This document shows, one piece after another, positions 30,512-38,622 of a stretch of 48,557 nt of DNA (the first letter of the stretch is position 1; every line of letters starts with the position of its first letter). The notes beneath the pieces are model-generated. The model did not search any database and was not told where the DNA came from. It worked only from the letters and a program-made list of their open reading frames with translations. The translations under genes were made by a program, and so were the position numbers. The DNA comes from a virus, in IMG/VR virus record IMGVR_UViG_3300037245_001406, positions 1 through 48,557 of that record, one strand, 5' to 3'.

Positions 30512-31039
30512 ATGCCAACCGCTGTCAATGCCACCGCCGGTGATGCCGGCCAAAACTCCTACATCACCACGGCCGAGGTTGACACCTACTTTGATGACCG
30601 GCCGAGCTCCGGGACAACGTGGAGCGGCGCGGACGAGGATGACAAAATCCGCGCCGTGCTCTACGCCACCAAGCTCATGGATGCGCTCTTTGTGTGGACC
30701 GGCAATGCCTCGGACCCCGGAGGCCAAGGTCTCCTATGGCCGCGCGTGGGGATGTGGTATCGGAGCGGGGAGAGCGTGCCATCGGACATCATCCCGGATG
30801 AGCTCAAGGACGCCTTGGCGGAGTATTGCCGCGAGGTCCTCGCCGGGGACCGGACGGCGGACAATCCCATCGAGACGCTCGGCCTCAAGAAGCTCCGCGC
30901 CGGACCGGTGGCGCTCGAGTGGGACGAGGACACATCGGCCAAGGTGGTCCCGGACGTGGTGGCCAACCTCCTCCCGGATGATTGGTTTTCGAGCATCTCC
31001 GGCCGTGACCAAGGCATCCGCGAGCTCTCGAGGGCATAG
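30512..31039 (+). CDS. DnaT-like / head-tail connector protein
   Basis: A 175-residue protein starting at ATG 30512. NSYITTAEVDTYFDDRPSSG, then DKIRAVLYATKLMDALFVWT, LLWPRVGMWYRSGESVPSDI and PDELKDALAEYCREVLAGD match small phage proteins annotated as putative DnaT-like or head-tail adaptor. They sit just after coat genes and close the portal. Position and helical pattern favour the connector role. The stop overlaps the next GTG. Confidence 0.78.
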   Translation: MPTAVNATAGDAGQNSYITTAEVDTYFDDRPSSGTTWSGADEDDKIRAVLYATKLMDALFVWTGNASDPGGQGLLWPRVGMWYRSGESVPSDIIPDELKDALAEYCREVLAGDRTADNPIETLGLKKLRAGPVALEWDEDTSAKVVPDVVANLLPDDWFSSISGRDQGIRELSRA

Positions 31040-31434
31040 TGGCCAAGCTCTCCGATGTCATCGCGGGCGCGCTCGAGCTGGCGGACGAGCTCCTCGAGGA
31101 TGAGCAAATCCTCCGGCCAATCACCGTGGCGCGATGGACCGGCCAGGACGTGGAGGGTGACCCCACCTACGCCACGGACATCACGCCGCCGGCCATCGTG
31201 GAGCTCAAACAACAGCTCCGCAAGGACAACAACGGCGTGGAAGTGATGAGCAAAACCAAGCTCACCATCATTCGGCCTATCCCGGACGAGGGCACCGCCG
31301 GCCGGCGTGAGCCAATTGACCCTCGAGACAAAATCACGCTCCCGGATGGGACCACCGGACCCATCATAGACATCGGCGGCCTTGTCTCCGGCGGCACCGG
31401 CAAGCCCTACATGCTCGAGGTTTGGCTTGGATGA
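31039..31434 (+). CDS. Head-tail joining/stopper-like protein
   Basis: A 131-residue protein starting at GTG 31039. Beta-rich with ITVARWTGQDVEGDPTYATD and TGPIIDIGGLVSGGTGKPYM, then LEVWLG. This is the usual pattern of small head-completion or stopper proteins, with a final LEVWLG-type strand. It follows the connector and precedes the glycan genes. Its end overlaps a short ATGA-coupled ORF (31431). Confidence 0.72.
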   Translation: MAKLSDVIAGALELADELLEDEQILRPITVARWTGQDVEGDPTYATDITPPAIVELKQQLRKDNNGVEVMSKTKLTIIRPIPDEGTAGRREPIDPRDKITLPDGTTGPIIDIGGLVSGGTGKPYMLEVWLG

Positions 31435-31562
31435 TGGGAGCTCCCCGCTCTACTGCCGGCGGACGCTCGCCTCGAGACACCAACGGGCTCCGTTTGCGGA
31501 GGAGCTCCCACCAACATCTCACCAAGGAGACGGACCCGCGTGCCACAACCTCCCGATTATGA
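31431..31562 (+). CDS. Possible small ORF coupled to the stopper gene
   Basis: A 43-residue open frame starting at an ATGA overlap. It is Arg/Ser/Pro-rich (APRSTAGGRSPRDTNGLRLR) without hydrophobic or structural motifs, and overlaps the aminotransferase start. Coupling is its only support; it may be spurious. The 31435-31539 interval holds nothing else I can identify. Confidence 0.25.
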   Translation: MMGAPRSTAGGRSPRDTNGLRLRRSSHQHLTKETDPRATTSRL

Positions 31563-32856
31563 GGCCATCCTCGATTATCACGGAACACCACCGGCCGGCT
31601 CTCGAGCTGGCGGTGGCTACTTTGGCCAACACGGCCACGAGCTCCACCGCCAGGAGGAGCGCGCCGCCGTCCTCACGATAGACGGCCGCCAGCTCGCGGA
31701 GGCGGTGGTGGCCAAGCGGCCGCGCCGCATCCCGTTTCAACATCCAACGCTTGGAGCTCTCGAGCGGGAGGCCGTCCTCGAGGTCCTCGAGAGCGGATGG
31801 CTCACCCACGGCGCCAAGGTCCTCGAGCTCGAGAGGCGCGCGGACCTCGAGCTCGCCGGTGGTCCCATCGTCCAACACGCGGTGGCGTGCTCGAGCGGCA
31901 CCGCGGCGCTCCATCTCGGCCTCCTCGGCCTCGAGGTCACCGCCAAGGACGCCGTCATTGTGCCGGCGCTCACCTACATCGCCACCGCCAACGCCGTGGC
32001 CTACACCGGCGCCGAGCTCCTCGTGGCGGACGTGGACCCCGACACATGGACAATGGACCCGGAGAGCGCCGCGAGATTGGCGCATGGCGCGCGCCAGCAC
32101 GGCCGCCGTGTGGCCGCGGCCATCCCCGTGGCTCTATGTGGTGTCCCGGCGGACATCGGCGCTCTACGGGCCGCTCTCGGCTCCGATGTGGCGCTCCTCG
32201 AGGACAACGCGCAAGCCATCGGCCGCGAGCAACACCCGGACGTGGCCGCCGCCTCCTACTCTCTCCACGGCTCCAAGACCATCACCGCCGGCGAGGGCGG
32301 CCTCCTCATCACCAAGGACGAGGAGCTCGCGGCTCGAGCTCGCCTCTATCGCGGCCAAGGATTTGACCCGCGCCTCCGCCATAGCTACATCCACCGCGTC
32401 ATTGGTCACAACTATCGCCTCACCGAGCTCGCGGCCGCCGTCGCCTTGGCACAGCTCACACGCCTCCCCGAGCTCCTCGGCCGGCGCCGCGAGCTCGCCA
32501 ACCTCTACGTCAAGGAGCTCCGCCGCGCGATGACGGCCAAACGCGGACCGCTCCCCGAGCTCCAAGGCCAAGGCCGTGACGTCTCCGCGCCGTGGGCCAT
32601 CGGCATCAAGCTCCCGGAGCGGTGGCACCACACCAACGTCCGCCGTGAGCTCAAGCTCCGCGGCATCGAGACGCGGCCGATGTTCTATCCCATCCACAAG
32701 CAACCGCCGTATGCCGAGCGCGTCCGCCATGATGCACCGGTGGCCGAGGCGCTCGCGGAGCGTTGCCTATTCCTACCTCTCCACGCCGAGCTCGAGGACG
32801 CCGATGTTGTCCGCATCGTCTCCGAGCTGGCGGACATCCTCGAGGGTGGCCGGTGA
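31540..32856 (+). CDS. DegT/DnrJ/EryC1/StrS-family sugar aminotransferase
   Basis: A 438-residue protein starting at GTG 31540 behind AAGGAGA. From about residue 63 it follows the family: RIPFQHPTLGALEREAVLEV, LESGWLTHGAKVLELER, ACSSGTAALHLGLLGLEV, VPALTYIATANAVAYTGAEL, VALCGVPADIGAL, LLEDNAQAIG and SYSLHGSKTITAGEGG, with Lys246 as the PLP Schiff-base lysine. Such enzymes add an amino group to a nucleotide-linked keto sugar. The first 62 residues are an extra Gly/His/Arg-rich N-terminal piece (GGGYFGQHGHELHRQEERAA), not part of the usual fold. It stands first in a glycan gene cassette with an acyltransferase directly after it. Confidence 0.9.
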   Translation: MPQPPDYEAILDYHGTPPAGSRAGGGYFGQHGHELHRQEERAAVLTIDGRQLAEAVVAKRPRRIPFQHPTLGALEREAVLEVLESGWLTHGAKVLELERRADLELAGGPIVQHAVACSSGTAALHLGLLGLEVTAKDAVIVPALTYIATANAVAYTGAELLVADVDPDTWTMDPESAARLAHGARQHGRRVAAAIPVALCGVPADIGALRAALGSDVALLEDNAQAIGREQHPDVAAASYSLHGSKTITAGEGGLLITKDEELAARARLYRGQGFDPRLRHSYIHRVIGHNYRLTELAAAVALAQLTRLPELLGRRRELANLYVKELRRAMTAKRGPLPELQGQGRDVSAPWAIGIKLPERWHHTNVRRELKLRGIETRPMFYPIHKQPPYAERVRHDAPVAEALAERCLFLPLHAELEDADVVRIVSELADILEGGR

Positions 32857-33500
32857 TATTGCCGGACGTCTTGAACGCGGCAAGGCGACGGCTTGCCGGC
32901 CATCCTCAACTTTCCCAAGATGAGCATGAGCTCTACTCTCCGGTGGTGGTCCTCGAGGCGGCCAACATCCACGCCGCGCTCTCCTCGAGGATTGACTCCT
33001 TTTGCAAGCTCGAGGGCGCCGGCGGCATCTACATCGGAGAGCTCGTCCACATCGCCTCCTTTTGCCACATCGGCGTGGGCGGAGGCCTCGTCATCATGGA
33101 TGACAACTCGAGCGCCGGGAGCGGCGCCAAGGTCATCTCCGGGAGCAACACCTATGGAGCCGGCCACGGATGCTCCGCCATCGCGCCGGACGCCAAGGTC
33201 ACGCGCTCCTATGTCTACATCGGCCGCAACGCCACGCTCTACGCCGGCGCCATCGTCCTCCCCGGATGCACCATCGGAGACGGCGCCGTCATCGCCGCCG
33301 GCGCGGTGGTCCTCGAGGGCACCGATGTCCCCGCCGGCGAGATGTGGGCCGGCACGCCGGCGCGGCTAGTGCGGATAATCGAGAGCGGCCGCGTCCGAGC
33401 TCGGTATCTTTGCAAGGCCGAGGGATGCGCCAAACCACGCCGGCCGGACCGTCACACATGCGGCGGGACATCTTGCGTCCACGTAGAGGAGCTCCATTGA
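32853..33500 (+). CDS. Left-handed beta-helix sugar acyltransferase with zinc-like tail
   Basis: A 215-residue protein starting at GTG 32853. The hexapeptide-repeat core is IYIGELVHIASFCHIGVGGG, VIMDDNSSAGSGAKVISGSN, SAIAPDAKVTRSYVYIGRNA and LYAGAIVLPGCTIGDGAVIA, with AAGAVVLEGTDVPAGEMWAG. This is the LbH fold of WbbJ/perB-type O- or N-acyltransferases; with the aminotransferase it could make an N-acetyl or N-formyl amino sugar. The last 32 residues add CKAEGCAKPRRPDRHTCGGT, then SCVHVEELH, a Cys/His set that may bind zinc and is not usual for this family. It overlaps the aminotransferase by 4 bases. Confidence 0.88.
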   Translation: MILPDVLNAARRRLAGHPQLSQDEHELYSPVVVLEAANIHAALSSRIDSFCKLEGAGGIYIGELVHIASFCHIGVGGGLVIMDDNSSAGSGAKVISGSNTYGAGHGCSAIAPDAKVTRSYVYIGRNATLYAGAIVLPGCTIGDGAVIAAGAVVLEGTDVPAGEMWAGTPARLVRIIESGRVRARYLCKAEGCAKPRRPDRHTCGGTSCVHVEELH

Positions 33501-33796
33501 CGCTCTCCGAGGCCGTGGACTCTTGGCTTGAGAATGAGGCCGCCATCCGCAAGCTCGCCGGCGACGTCGGCGGGGATTTCCTCGAGCTCGTGGAGGACCT
33601 CTACACCACCATCACGGCGCCGGCCTCGAGGCGGAGCGCCAAGATAGAGGCCACGCGCCGGCTCCTCGAGCTCACGCGCTCGAGCCTCGCCAACATCAAC
33701 ACGCGCGGACCTCGGCCTCACACGCCGGCGGATGATTGGGATTGGGGAGTCCCCGGCTCCACGGAGGACCTCGAGCTCCTCGAGCTGGCGCCGTGA
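33497..33796 (+). CDS. Small hypothetical protein in the glycan cassette
   Basis: A 99-residue protein starting at TTG 33497 (TAGAGGAG just upstream). Helical N-terminus (LSEAVDSWLENEAAIRKLAG), Arg/Lys-rich central part (ASRRSAKIEATRRLLELTRS) and acidic end (WGVPGSTEDLELLELAP). No family recognised. It is tightly packed between acyltransferase and membrane gene, so a role with this pathway or a terminal piece of an older gene is possible. Confidence 0.68.
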   Translation: MTLSEAVDSWLENEAAIRKLAGDVGGDFLELVEDLYTTITAPASRRSAKIEATRRLLELTRSSLANINTRGPRPHTPADDWDWGVPGSTEDLELLELAP

Positions 33797-33906
33797 CCGC
33801 GCGCCGATTGGCCGAGCTCGCGGCCATCGTCTTTGGCTCCCTCTTGATTTGGGCGCTCATCGGCTTTGCGTTGTGGTGGACCTACAACTTTGAGGGCCGT
33901 GGATGA
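33793..33906 (+). CDS. Very small membrane protein
   Basis: A 37-residue protein starting at GTG 33793, overlapping both neighbours. It has a basic start (MTARRLAELAA) and a hydrophobic helix (IVFGSLLIWALIGFALWWTY). It may anchor a complex in the inner membrane. No further evidence. Confidence 0.58.
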   Translation: MTARRLAELAAIVFGSLLIWALIGFALWWTYNFEGRG

Positions 33907-34592
33907 GGATTGTGGTGGGCTCCGCGTTTCGAGACGCGGCCGGCTACGTGGAGCGACACATGCGGCAAGTCCGCGAGCTCGAGGACCACGCCGGCGGGGA
34001 CCACACCGTCCGCGTCCTCGCCGTGGAGGGTGACAGCTCGGACAAGACGCGCCGAGCTCTCGCCGTGTGGGCTCACACCTTTGACCTCGAGCTCCAACTC
34101 AACACCCACAACCACGGCCTCCCGCCGATGGGCTCCACCGAGGCGCCGGCGCGCATGGCCGCGCTCTCCGGTGTTGGCAATGCCATCTTTGCCGGCGTCC
34201 GCCAGGAGGACGAGGTCCTCGTCTACGTGGAGAGTGATTTGGTTTGGGGGCCTCACCACATCGGGAGCCTCGTGGACATCGCCGCCGAGCGCCGCGGTGG
34301 CTTTGATGTCATCTCCCCAATGGTGTGGGCCGGTGACAATTTCTATGACATTTGGGGGTTTCGCCGCGGTGGCCACCGTTTCTCCGGTGGGCCGCCGTAC
34401 CACCGCGAGCTCAAGGCCACCGGCATCACCGAGCTCGACTCCGCCGGCTCTTGCCTCGTGATGCGAGCCGATGTGGCGCGCAAGGTCCCGCCGATGTCCA
34501 CCGGCGCGCTCGTGGAGTGGTGTGCAAACGCTCGAGCGTCCGGCTACCGTCTCGGAGTTCATCGAGATTTCCACGTCCGCCATCCCGCATAG
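33903..34592 (+). CDS. GT-A fold glycosyltransferase
   Basis: A 229-residue protein starting at ATG 33903. MRIVVGSAFRDAAGYVERHM begins a nucleotide-sugar-binding fold; VRVLAVEGDSSDKTRRALAV and DEVLVYVESDLVWGPHHIGS (ESD as a DxD-like metal site, about 111-113) and FDVISPMVWAGDNFYDIWGF follow. It ends GYRLGVHRDFHVRHP, a typical acceptor/His end. This resembles GT2 or Mnn9/Anp1-like transferases. It probably adds a sugar to an acceptor in the cassette. Tight overlap with the small membrane gene. Confidence 0.82.
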   Translation: MRIVVGSAFRDAAGYVERHMRQVRELEDHAGGDHTVRVLAVEGDSSDKTRRALAVWAHTFDLELQLNTHNHGLPPMGSTEAPARMAALSGVGNAIFAGVRQEDEVLVYVESDLVWGPHHIGSLVDIAAERRGGFDVISPMVWAGDNFYDIWGFRRGGHRFSGGPPYHRELKATGITELDSAGSCLVMRADVARKVPPMSTGALVEWCANARASGYRLGVHRDFHVRHPA

Positions 34593-34602
34593 GAGGACCC
34601 GC

Positions 34603-35586
34603 GTGCCGTATCAACCAATCTACATCGCCGGCGAGACCAAAAACGTGGAGCATGAGCGCGCCTCAACGCCGGCGCGTTTCGAGCTCATCAAGCGCGTCCT
34701 CGATGAGTACCGCCGGCCGTTTACCGTCTTGGACATCGGCGCATCGTGTGGCTATTTCGGTTTCCGCGCAGCTCACGAGCACGGCGCCGCGGCCATCCTC
34801 GTGGATACCGGCGAGATGCTCCCGGCGTTGGCCGCGGATAACGCGGCCGCCGGCAATGACCGCATCATCGTCCTCAAGCGCAAGCTCTCCATCGAGGACC
34901 TCGAGGCGCTCGCCTCGTGTGAGGCCTTTGACGTGGTCCTCGCGCTCAACGTCCTCCATTGGTTTGGCGCGAGCTGGCGGCCGGCCGCGGACCTCCTCCT
35001 CGAGCTCGGTGACAATGTCATCATCGAGACGCCGCCGGCCAATGACACCGGCGCGCTCGGCCAAGGCGTGGTCCCGGAAATCCACCGCTATCTCGAGGAG
35101 CTCACCGGCCACGAGCTCCTCGGCACCACACCAAGCCACACCACCAAAGGCGTGGAGCGTCCCATCTACCTCTATCGCCGGCCAAAGCGCCAGCTCCGCC
35201 GCGCCTACATCGGCGCGCCGCCTAAAGCTCACATCCGCGCTCACGCCATCCAATCCACGCCGCAAGCTCGGAGCGTCATCTTTGCCGGCGCCGGCATCGG
35301 ACCACGGCTATGGCATCCCGGCATCAACCTCGTCACCTACCTCGAGCTCGGTGGAGCGTGGCCGCTCCCGGCCTACATCGCCGCGCACTATGGCGCCGCG
35401 GTGGCGGAGCTCGAGGACCACCACGGAGACCTCCGGCCTCACAACGTCATCATCAACGGCCGGAGCGCCAAGCTCATTGACGGCCGCCAGGAGGACGCGC
35501 GCGCCATCTACGATGACGCCGATGTGGTCAAGGAGACCGTGGCCACCATCCTCCGCCACGGAGCGGCGCCAGGAGGCGCGGTGTGA
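34603..35586 (+). CDS. Methyltransferase joined to a kinase-like domain (WbdD-like order)
   Basis: A 327-residue protein starting at GTG 34603 after AGGAGG (34591-34596). The N-terminal half has the SAM site TVLDIGASCGYFGFRAA (41-57), VDTGEML, and FDVVLALNVLHWFGASWRPA (about 109-128). The C-terminal half has GPRLWHPGINLVTYLELGGA, then HHGDLRPHNVIINGRSAKLI, ending DGRQ: H274-G-D276-L-R-P-H-N281 and D293-G294 match the HxDxxxxN catalytic loop and DxG of small-molecule kinases. This is the domain order of WbdD, which methylates and phosphorylates the end of an O-antigen chain and stops its growth. The kinase half is short, so it may be a minimal form. Confidence 0.78.
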   Translation: MPYQPIYIAGETKNVEHERASTPARFELIKRVLDEYRRPFTVLDIGASCGYFGFRAAHEHGAAAILVDTGEMLPALAADNAAAGNDRIIVLKRKLSIEDLEALASCEAFDVVLALNVLHWFGASWRPAADLLLELGDNVIIETPPANDTGALGQGVVPEIHRYLEELTGHELLGTTPSHTTKGVERPIYLYRRPKRQLRRAYIGAPPKAHIRAHAIQSTPQARSVIFAGAGIGPRLWHPGINLVTYLELGGAWPLPAYIAAHYGAAVAELEDHHGDLRPHNVIINGRSAKLIDGRQEDARAIYDDADVVKETVATILRHGAAPGGAV

Positions 35587-36521
35587 TGCGCGTATTTGTC
35601 CAAGCGCCGGAGAAATTGAGCCGCGCGATGCATCGTGTGGCCAATGCGCTCGAGCATGAGGGGATGGAGGCCGGATTGGAGCTCGTGAGCCGGCCGGAGG
35701 ACGCCGAGCTCGTGGTCCTCCATGTGATTGGATACCCCGAAACCGTCAAGGCCGTGGAGGCGCTCGAGCTCGCCGGCAAACGCTACGCCATCATCCAATA
35801 TTGCCTCCGCTCCACCCAAGAGCCGCGCGTCCCGGAGTGGCTCGAGCTCTGGCGCGGGAGCGTTGGCGTGTGGAGCTACTACAACCTCGAGGAGCTCGCG
35901 GCCGAGGACGGCGTGGAGCTCGATGGCGTCCCTTTCTACTTCGCTCCGCTCGGCGCGGATTCGCGGATTTTCAATCCCGGCATCGGCATCGAGGTCCCGC
36001 CTCCGCCGCGGTTTGTCATCACCACGAGCGGCTACGTGGCCGCCACGGAGGGCATCAAGGAGGCCGCCGCGGCCACGCGCCGAGCTCGCCGGCGGATGTA
36101 CCACCTTGGACCGGACCTCGGCCTCGGCGCGTGGGTGGAGCGCGGCTTGGACATCACGGACCTCATGCTCGCCAAAATCTACCGGCGCTCGGACTACGTG
36201 GCCGGCCTCCGGCGCGCGGAGGGCTTCGAGCTCCCGGCCGCCGAGGGCCTCCTATGCGGAGCTCGGCCAATCTGCTTTGACCGGCCACACTACCGAGACC
36301 ACTATGGCCGATGGGCCTACTTCGTCAACGAGGGCACCAAGGAGGAGCTCGAGGAGGAGCTCCTCGGCCTCTTTGAGTGTGAGCCGGAGCCGCTCACCAC
36401 GGACGAGCTCGAGGAGGCGCGGACCTATTTCTCATGGAGCCGCGTTTGCTCCGGTTTCTACAACTCCATCCTCGAGCTCCTCGAGGACACCACCGCGAGA
36501 GATGACGATGGCAAAACGTAA
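35586..36521 (+). CDS. Glycosyltransferase, GT-B-like
   Basis: A 311-residue protein; ATG 35586 overlaps the previous stop (GTG 35583 is possible). MRVFVQAPEKLSRAMHRVAN, LVVLHVIGYPETVKAVEALE, RYAIIQYCLRSTQEPRVPEW and VPFYFAPLGADSRIFNPGIG, with EVPPPPRFVITTSGYVAATE, is a GT4-like layout: N-terminal acceptor domain, linker FAPLGAD, then donor domain. The usual EGFG/E-x7-E block reads SDYVAGLRRAEGFELPAAEG, then LLCGARPICFDRPHY (about 206-239), which fits. It is likely an inverting or retaining sugar transferase of this cassette. Confidence 0.8.
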   Translation: MRVFVQAPEKLSRAMHRVANALEHEGMEAGLELVSRPEDAELVVLHVIGYPETVKAVEALELAGKRYAIIQYCLRSTQEPRVPEWLELWRGSVGVWSYYNLEELAAEDGVELDGVPFYFAPLGADSRIFNPGIGIEVPPPPRFVITTSGYVAATEGIKEAAAATRRARRRMYHLGPDLGLGAWVERGLDITDLMLAKIYRRSDYVAGLRRAEGFELPAAEGLLCGARPICFDRPHYRDHYGRWAYFVNEGTKEELEEELLGLFECEPEPLTTDELEEARTYFSWSRVCSGFYNSILELLEDTTARDDDGKT

Positions 36522-37791
36522 GCTCCTTTGGGTGGGAGACGCCGGCGTGGCTACCGGCTTCGCTCGAGCAACTCATCACCTATGCGATTGGCTCCACGCC
36601 TCCGGTGAGTGGGACGTGGAGGTCCTCGGCATCAACTACTACGGTGACCCCGATGTCCAAGCGCGGTGGCCATACAAAATCCACCCATGCATGACGGAGC
36701 GCGGTGGTGACCCGCTCGGCATGGCGCGCCTCCCGGAGATTTGCGCGCGCCACCGGCCGGACGTGGTGGTGGTCCTCCAAGACCCGTGGTTTATCCCTCA
36801 CTACCGCGCCGCCGTTGGCACCACACCGCTCGTGGTATGGCTCGCCGTGGACGGCAAGAATCTCCGCGCGGACGAGTACCTCGCCGGCGTCAATCACGCC
36901 ATCTTTTGGACGGAGTTTGCCAAGGAGGAGGCGCGCCTCGGTGGCTTCGCCGGCCACGCCGGCGTGGTCCCGCTCGGCGTGGACCTCGAGCTCTACCGGC
37001 CGCTCCCGCGCCAGGAGGCGCGCGTGGCGTGGGGCCTCAAAGGCTCGCCGGCGGAGACCGGCTACATTGTCGGCAACGTCAACCGCAACCAACCGCGCAA
37101 GCGCCTCGAGCTCACCATTGACTATTTCGCGGAGTGGGTCCTCGAGGACAAGGTCCACGACGCCTACCTCATGCTCCATCTGGCGCCAACCGGGGAGCAC
37201 GCCGTAGACGTCAAACAACTCATGGGCTATTACGGCATCCCTCACCGCCTCATCCTCTCCGTCCCGCCAACCATCGGCCAAGGCGTCCCGGAGAAAAGTC
37301 TCGCGGGGATGTATTCCGCGTTTGATGTGATGCTCTCCACCACACAAGGAGAGGGCTTTGGTCTCACCACGTTTGAGGCGATGGCGGCCGGCGTCCCATG
37401 CATCGCGCCGGATTGGTCCGCGCTCGGTGAGCTCCTCGCCGGTGGCGCCGGCGAGCTCGTCCCGTGCTCCACCATCTCCGTCACCGCGGGGAGCCGCTCT
37501 TTTCCCGCCGGCAACATCATCAACCCCAACGTCATCGGCGGAGTCCCGGACAAGGCCGCCAGCATCGAGGCGCTCCGCAAGCTCTACGCGGACAAGAGCT
37601 ACCGCGCCGAGCTGGCGGACCGCGGCCGCGCTCGTGTTGGAGAGGACCGTTTCCGATGGAGTAACATTGGCGAGGCTTTCCACCGCGAGCTCGAGGCGGC
37701 CTTGGAGCCGCGCATCACACGCTACGAGCTCCCCAAGGACGGCGCCGCCTCCGCGAGCGGCAACGAGGAGACGGATGCCGGCAACGCCTAA
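36508..37791 (+). CDS. Glycosyltransferase family 4-like
   Basis: A 427-residue protein. ATG 36508 is preferred over ATG 36502 because GAGAG lies 6 bases upstream. MAKRKLLWVGDAGVATGFAR starts the GT-B N-domain. VVVLQDPWFIPHYRAAVGTT and FWTEFAKEEARLGGFAGHAG follow. The C-domain has VPLGVDLELYRPLPRQEARV, VGNVNRNQPRKRLELTIDYF and TTQGEGFGLTTFEAMAAGVP (donor-binding EGFGLTxxE). The overall layout is normal for GT4. It overlaps the previous gene by 14 bases, and its C-terminus overlaps the gp10-like gene by 17. Confidence 0.9.
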   Translation: MAKRKLLWVGDAGVATGFARATHHLCDWLHASGEWDVEVLGINYYGDPDVQARWPYKIHPCMTERGGDPLGMARLPEICARHRPDVVVVLQDPWFIPHYRAAVGTTPLVVWLAVDGKNLRADEYLAGVNHAIFWTEFAKEEARLGGFAGHAGVVPLGVDLELYRPLPRQEARVAWGLKGSPAETGYIVGNVNRNQPRKRLELTIDYFAEWVLEDKVHDAYLMLHLAPTGEHAVDVKQLMGYYGIPHRLILSVPPTIGQGVPEKSLAGMYSAFDVMLSTTQGEGFGLTTFEAMAAGVPCIAPDWSALGELLAGGAGELVPCSTISVTAGSRSFPAGNIINPNVIGGVPDKAASIEALRKLYADKSYRAELADRGRARVGEDRFRWSNIGEAFHRELEAALEPRITRYELPKDGAASASGNEETDAGNA

Positions 37792-38158
37792 ATTCAAGCT
37801 CGAGGGCGCCAGGGAGATGGAGCGCAACCTCCTCGGCATCGCCAAGGAGCTCCCCAAGGACGCCGGCGCCGCGCTCCTCAACGCGGCCGAGGCCGTCCTC
37901 ACGCTCTCTCTCCGCGTCTATGTTCCGGTGGACCTCGGACCGCTCCGCGCCTCCGGCCAAACGGCCGGACCGGAACACACGCGCAAGCTCATCATTGTGG
38001 CCATAGCCTTTGGCTCCCCCACGGTTGACTATGCGGTGGTCCAACACGAGGAGCCGGATTTCGAGCACACCGTTGGAGAGTACAAATACCTTGAGACACC
38101 TTTGATGCAAGCCGCGGGGAGCCTCGCGGCCAACCTCGCGCGGGAGCTAAGATTTTGA
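37775..38158 (+). CDS. HK97-gp10-like tail/neck protein
   Basis: A 127-residue protein. FKLEGAREMERNLLGIAKEL, then PKDAGAALLNAAEAVLTLSL and YVPVDLGPLRASGQTAGP are typical of HK97-gp10-like small virion proteins (PVDxGxLRxS). FGSPTVDYAVVQHEEPDFEH and KYLETPLMQAAGSLAANLAR complete the pattern. It sits at the head-tail interface next to the tail terminator. It resumes the structural gene order after the glycan cassette. Confidence 0.84.
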   Translation: MPATPKFKLEGAREMERNLLGIAKELPKDAGAALLNAAEAVLTLSLRVYVPVDLGPLRASGQTAGPEHTRKLIIVAIAFGSPTVDYAVVQHEEPDFEHTVGEYKYLETPLMQAAGSLAANLARELRF

Positions 38159-38577
38159 CGGCCTACTATCGGCGGATAAAAATGTTGCAAGAGCCAAACG
38201 ATGCGCTCGGCTTGGACAAGAAAAGCCGGCCGCGGTGGAGTTTCAACATTGGCATCGAGAAGTCCCCGAGCTCGGTGGACCACACCGGCCTCGAGCTCAC
38301 GCGGCTCCTCCAAAACAAGGGCCTTGGGACGGAGACGGTGGACCTATTCACCGGCCGCCGCGCGGCCATCCCGGACGGGGATGGACCCTACACTCAAGTC
38401 CTCGTCAATCCGGGAGCCTCGCCGGAGATGATTCAAAACCAAGACGCTCCATTTACCGAGCGGCCAAACGCTCAAGTGGTAGTGAGAGCCGCGTCCAACG
38501 CCGTGGCTCGAGCCAAGGCGCGAGCGGTATACAATGCTCTCGCCGTCATCAAAAACGAAACACTCTCGACGGCGTAG
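38155..38577 (+). CDS. Tail terminator-like (minor capsid) protein
   Basis: A 140-residue protein starting at TTG 38155, overlapping the previous stop by four bases. DHTGLELTRLLQNKGLGTET, GDGPYTQVLVNPGASPEMIQ, RPNAQVVVRAASNAVARAKA and ARAVYNALAVIKNETLS match proteins that cap the tail tube at the head side. The central RxxxxAxAKAxxxYNAL helix is characteristic. Function: stops tail tube elongation and joins it to the neck. Confidence 0.75.
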   Translation: MTAYYRRIKMLQEPNDALGLDKKSRPRWSFNIGIEKSPSSVDHTGLELTRLLQNKGLGTETVDLFTGRRAAIPDGDGPYTQVLVNPGASPEMIQNQDAPFTERPNAQVVVRAASNAVARAKARAVYNALAVIKNETLSTA

Positions 38578-38622
38578 AGGCCTCGAGGCCAAACAAACCA
38601 ACCGCGTGATTGGAGGAGCAAG

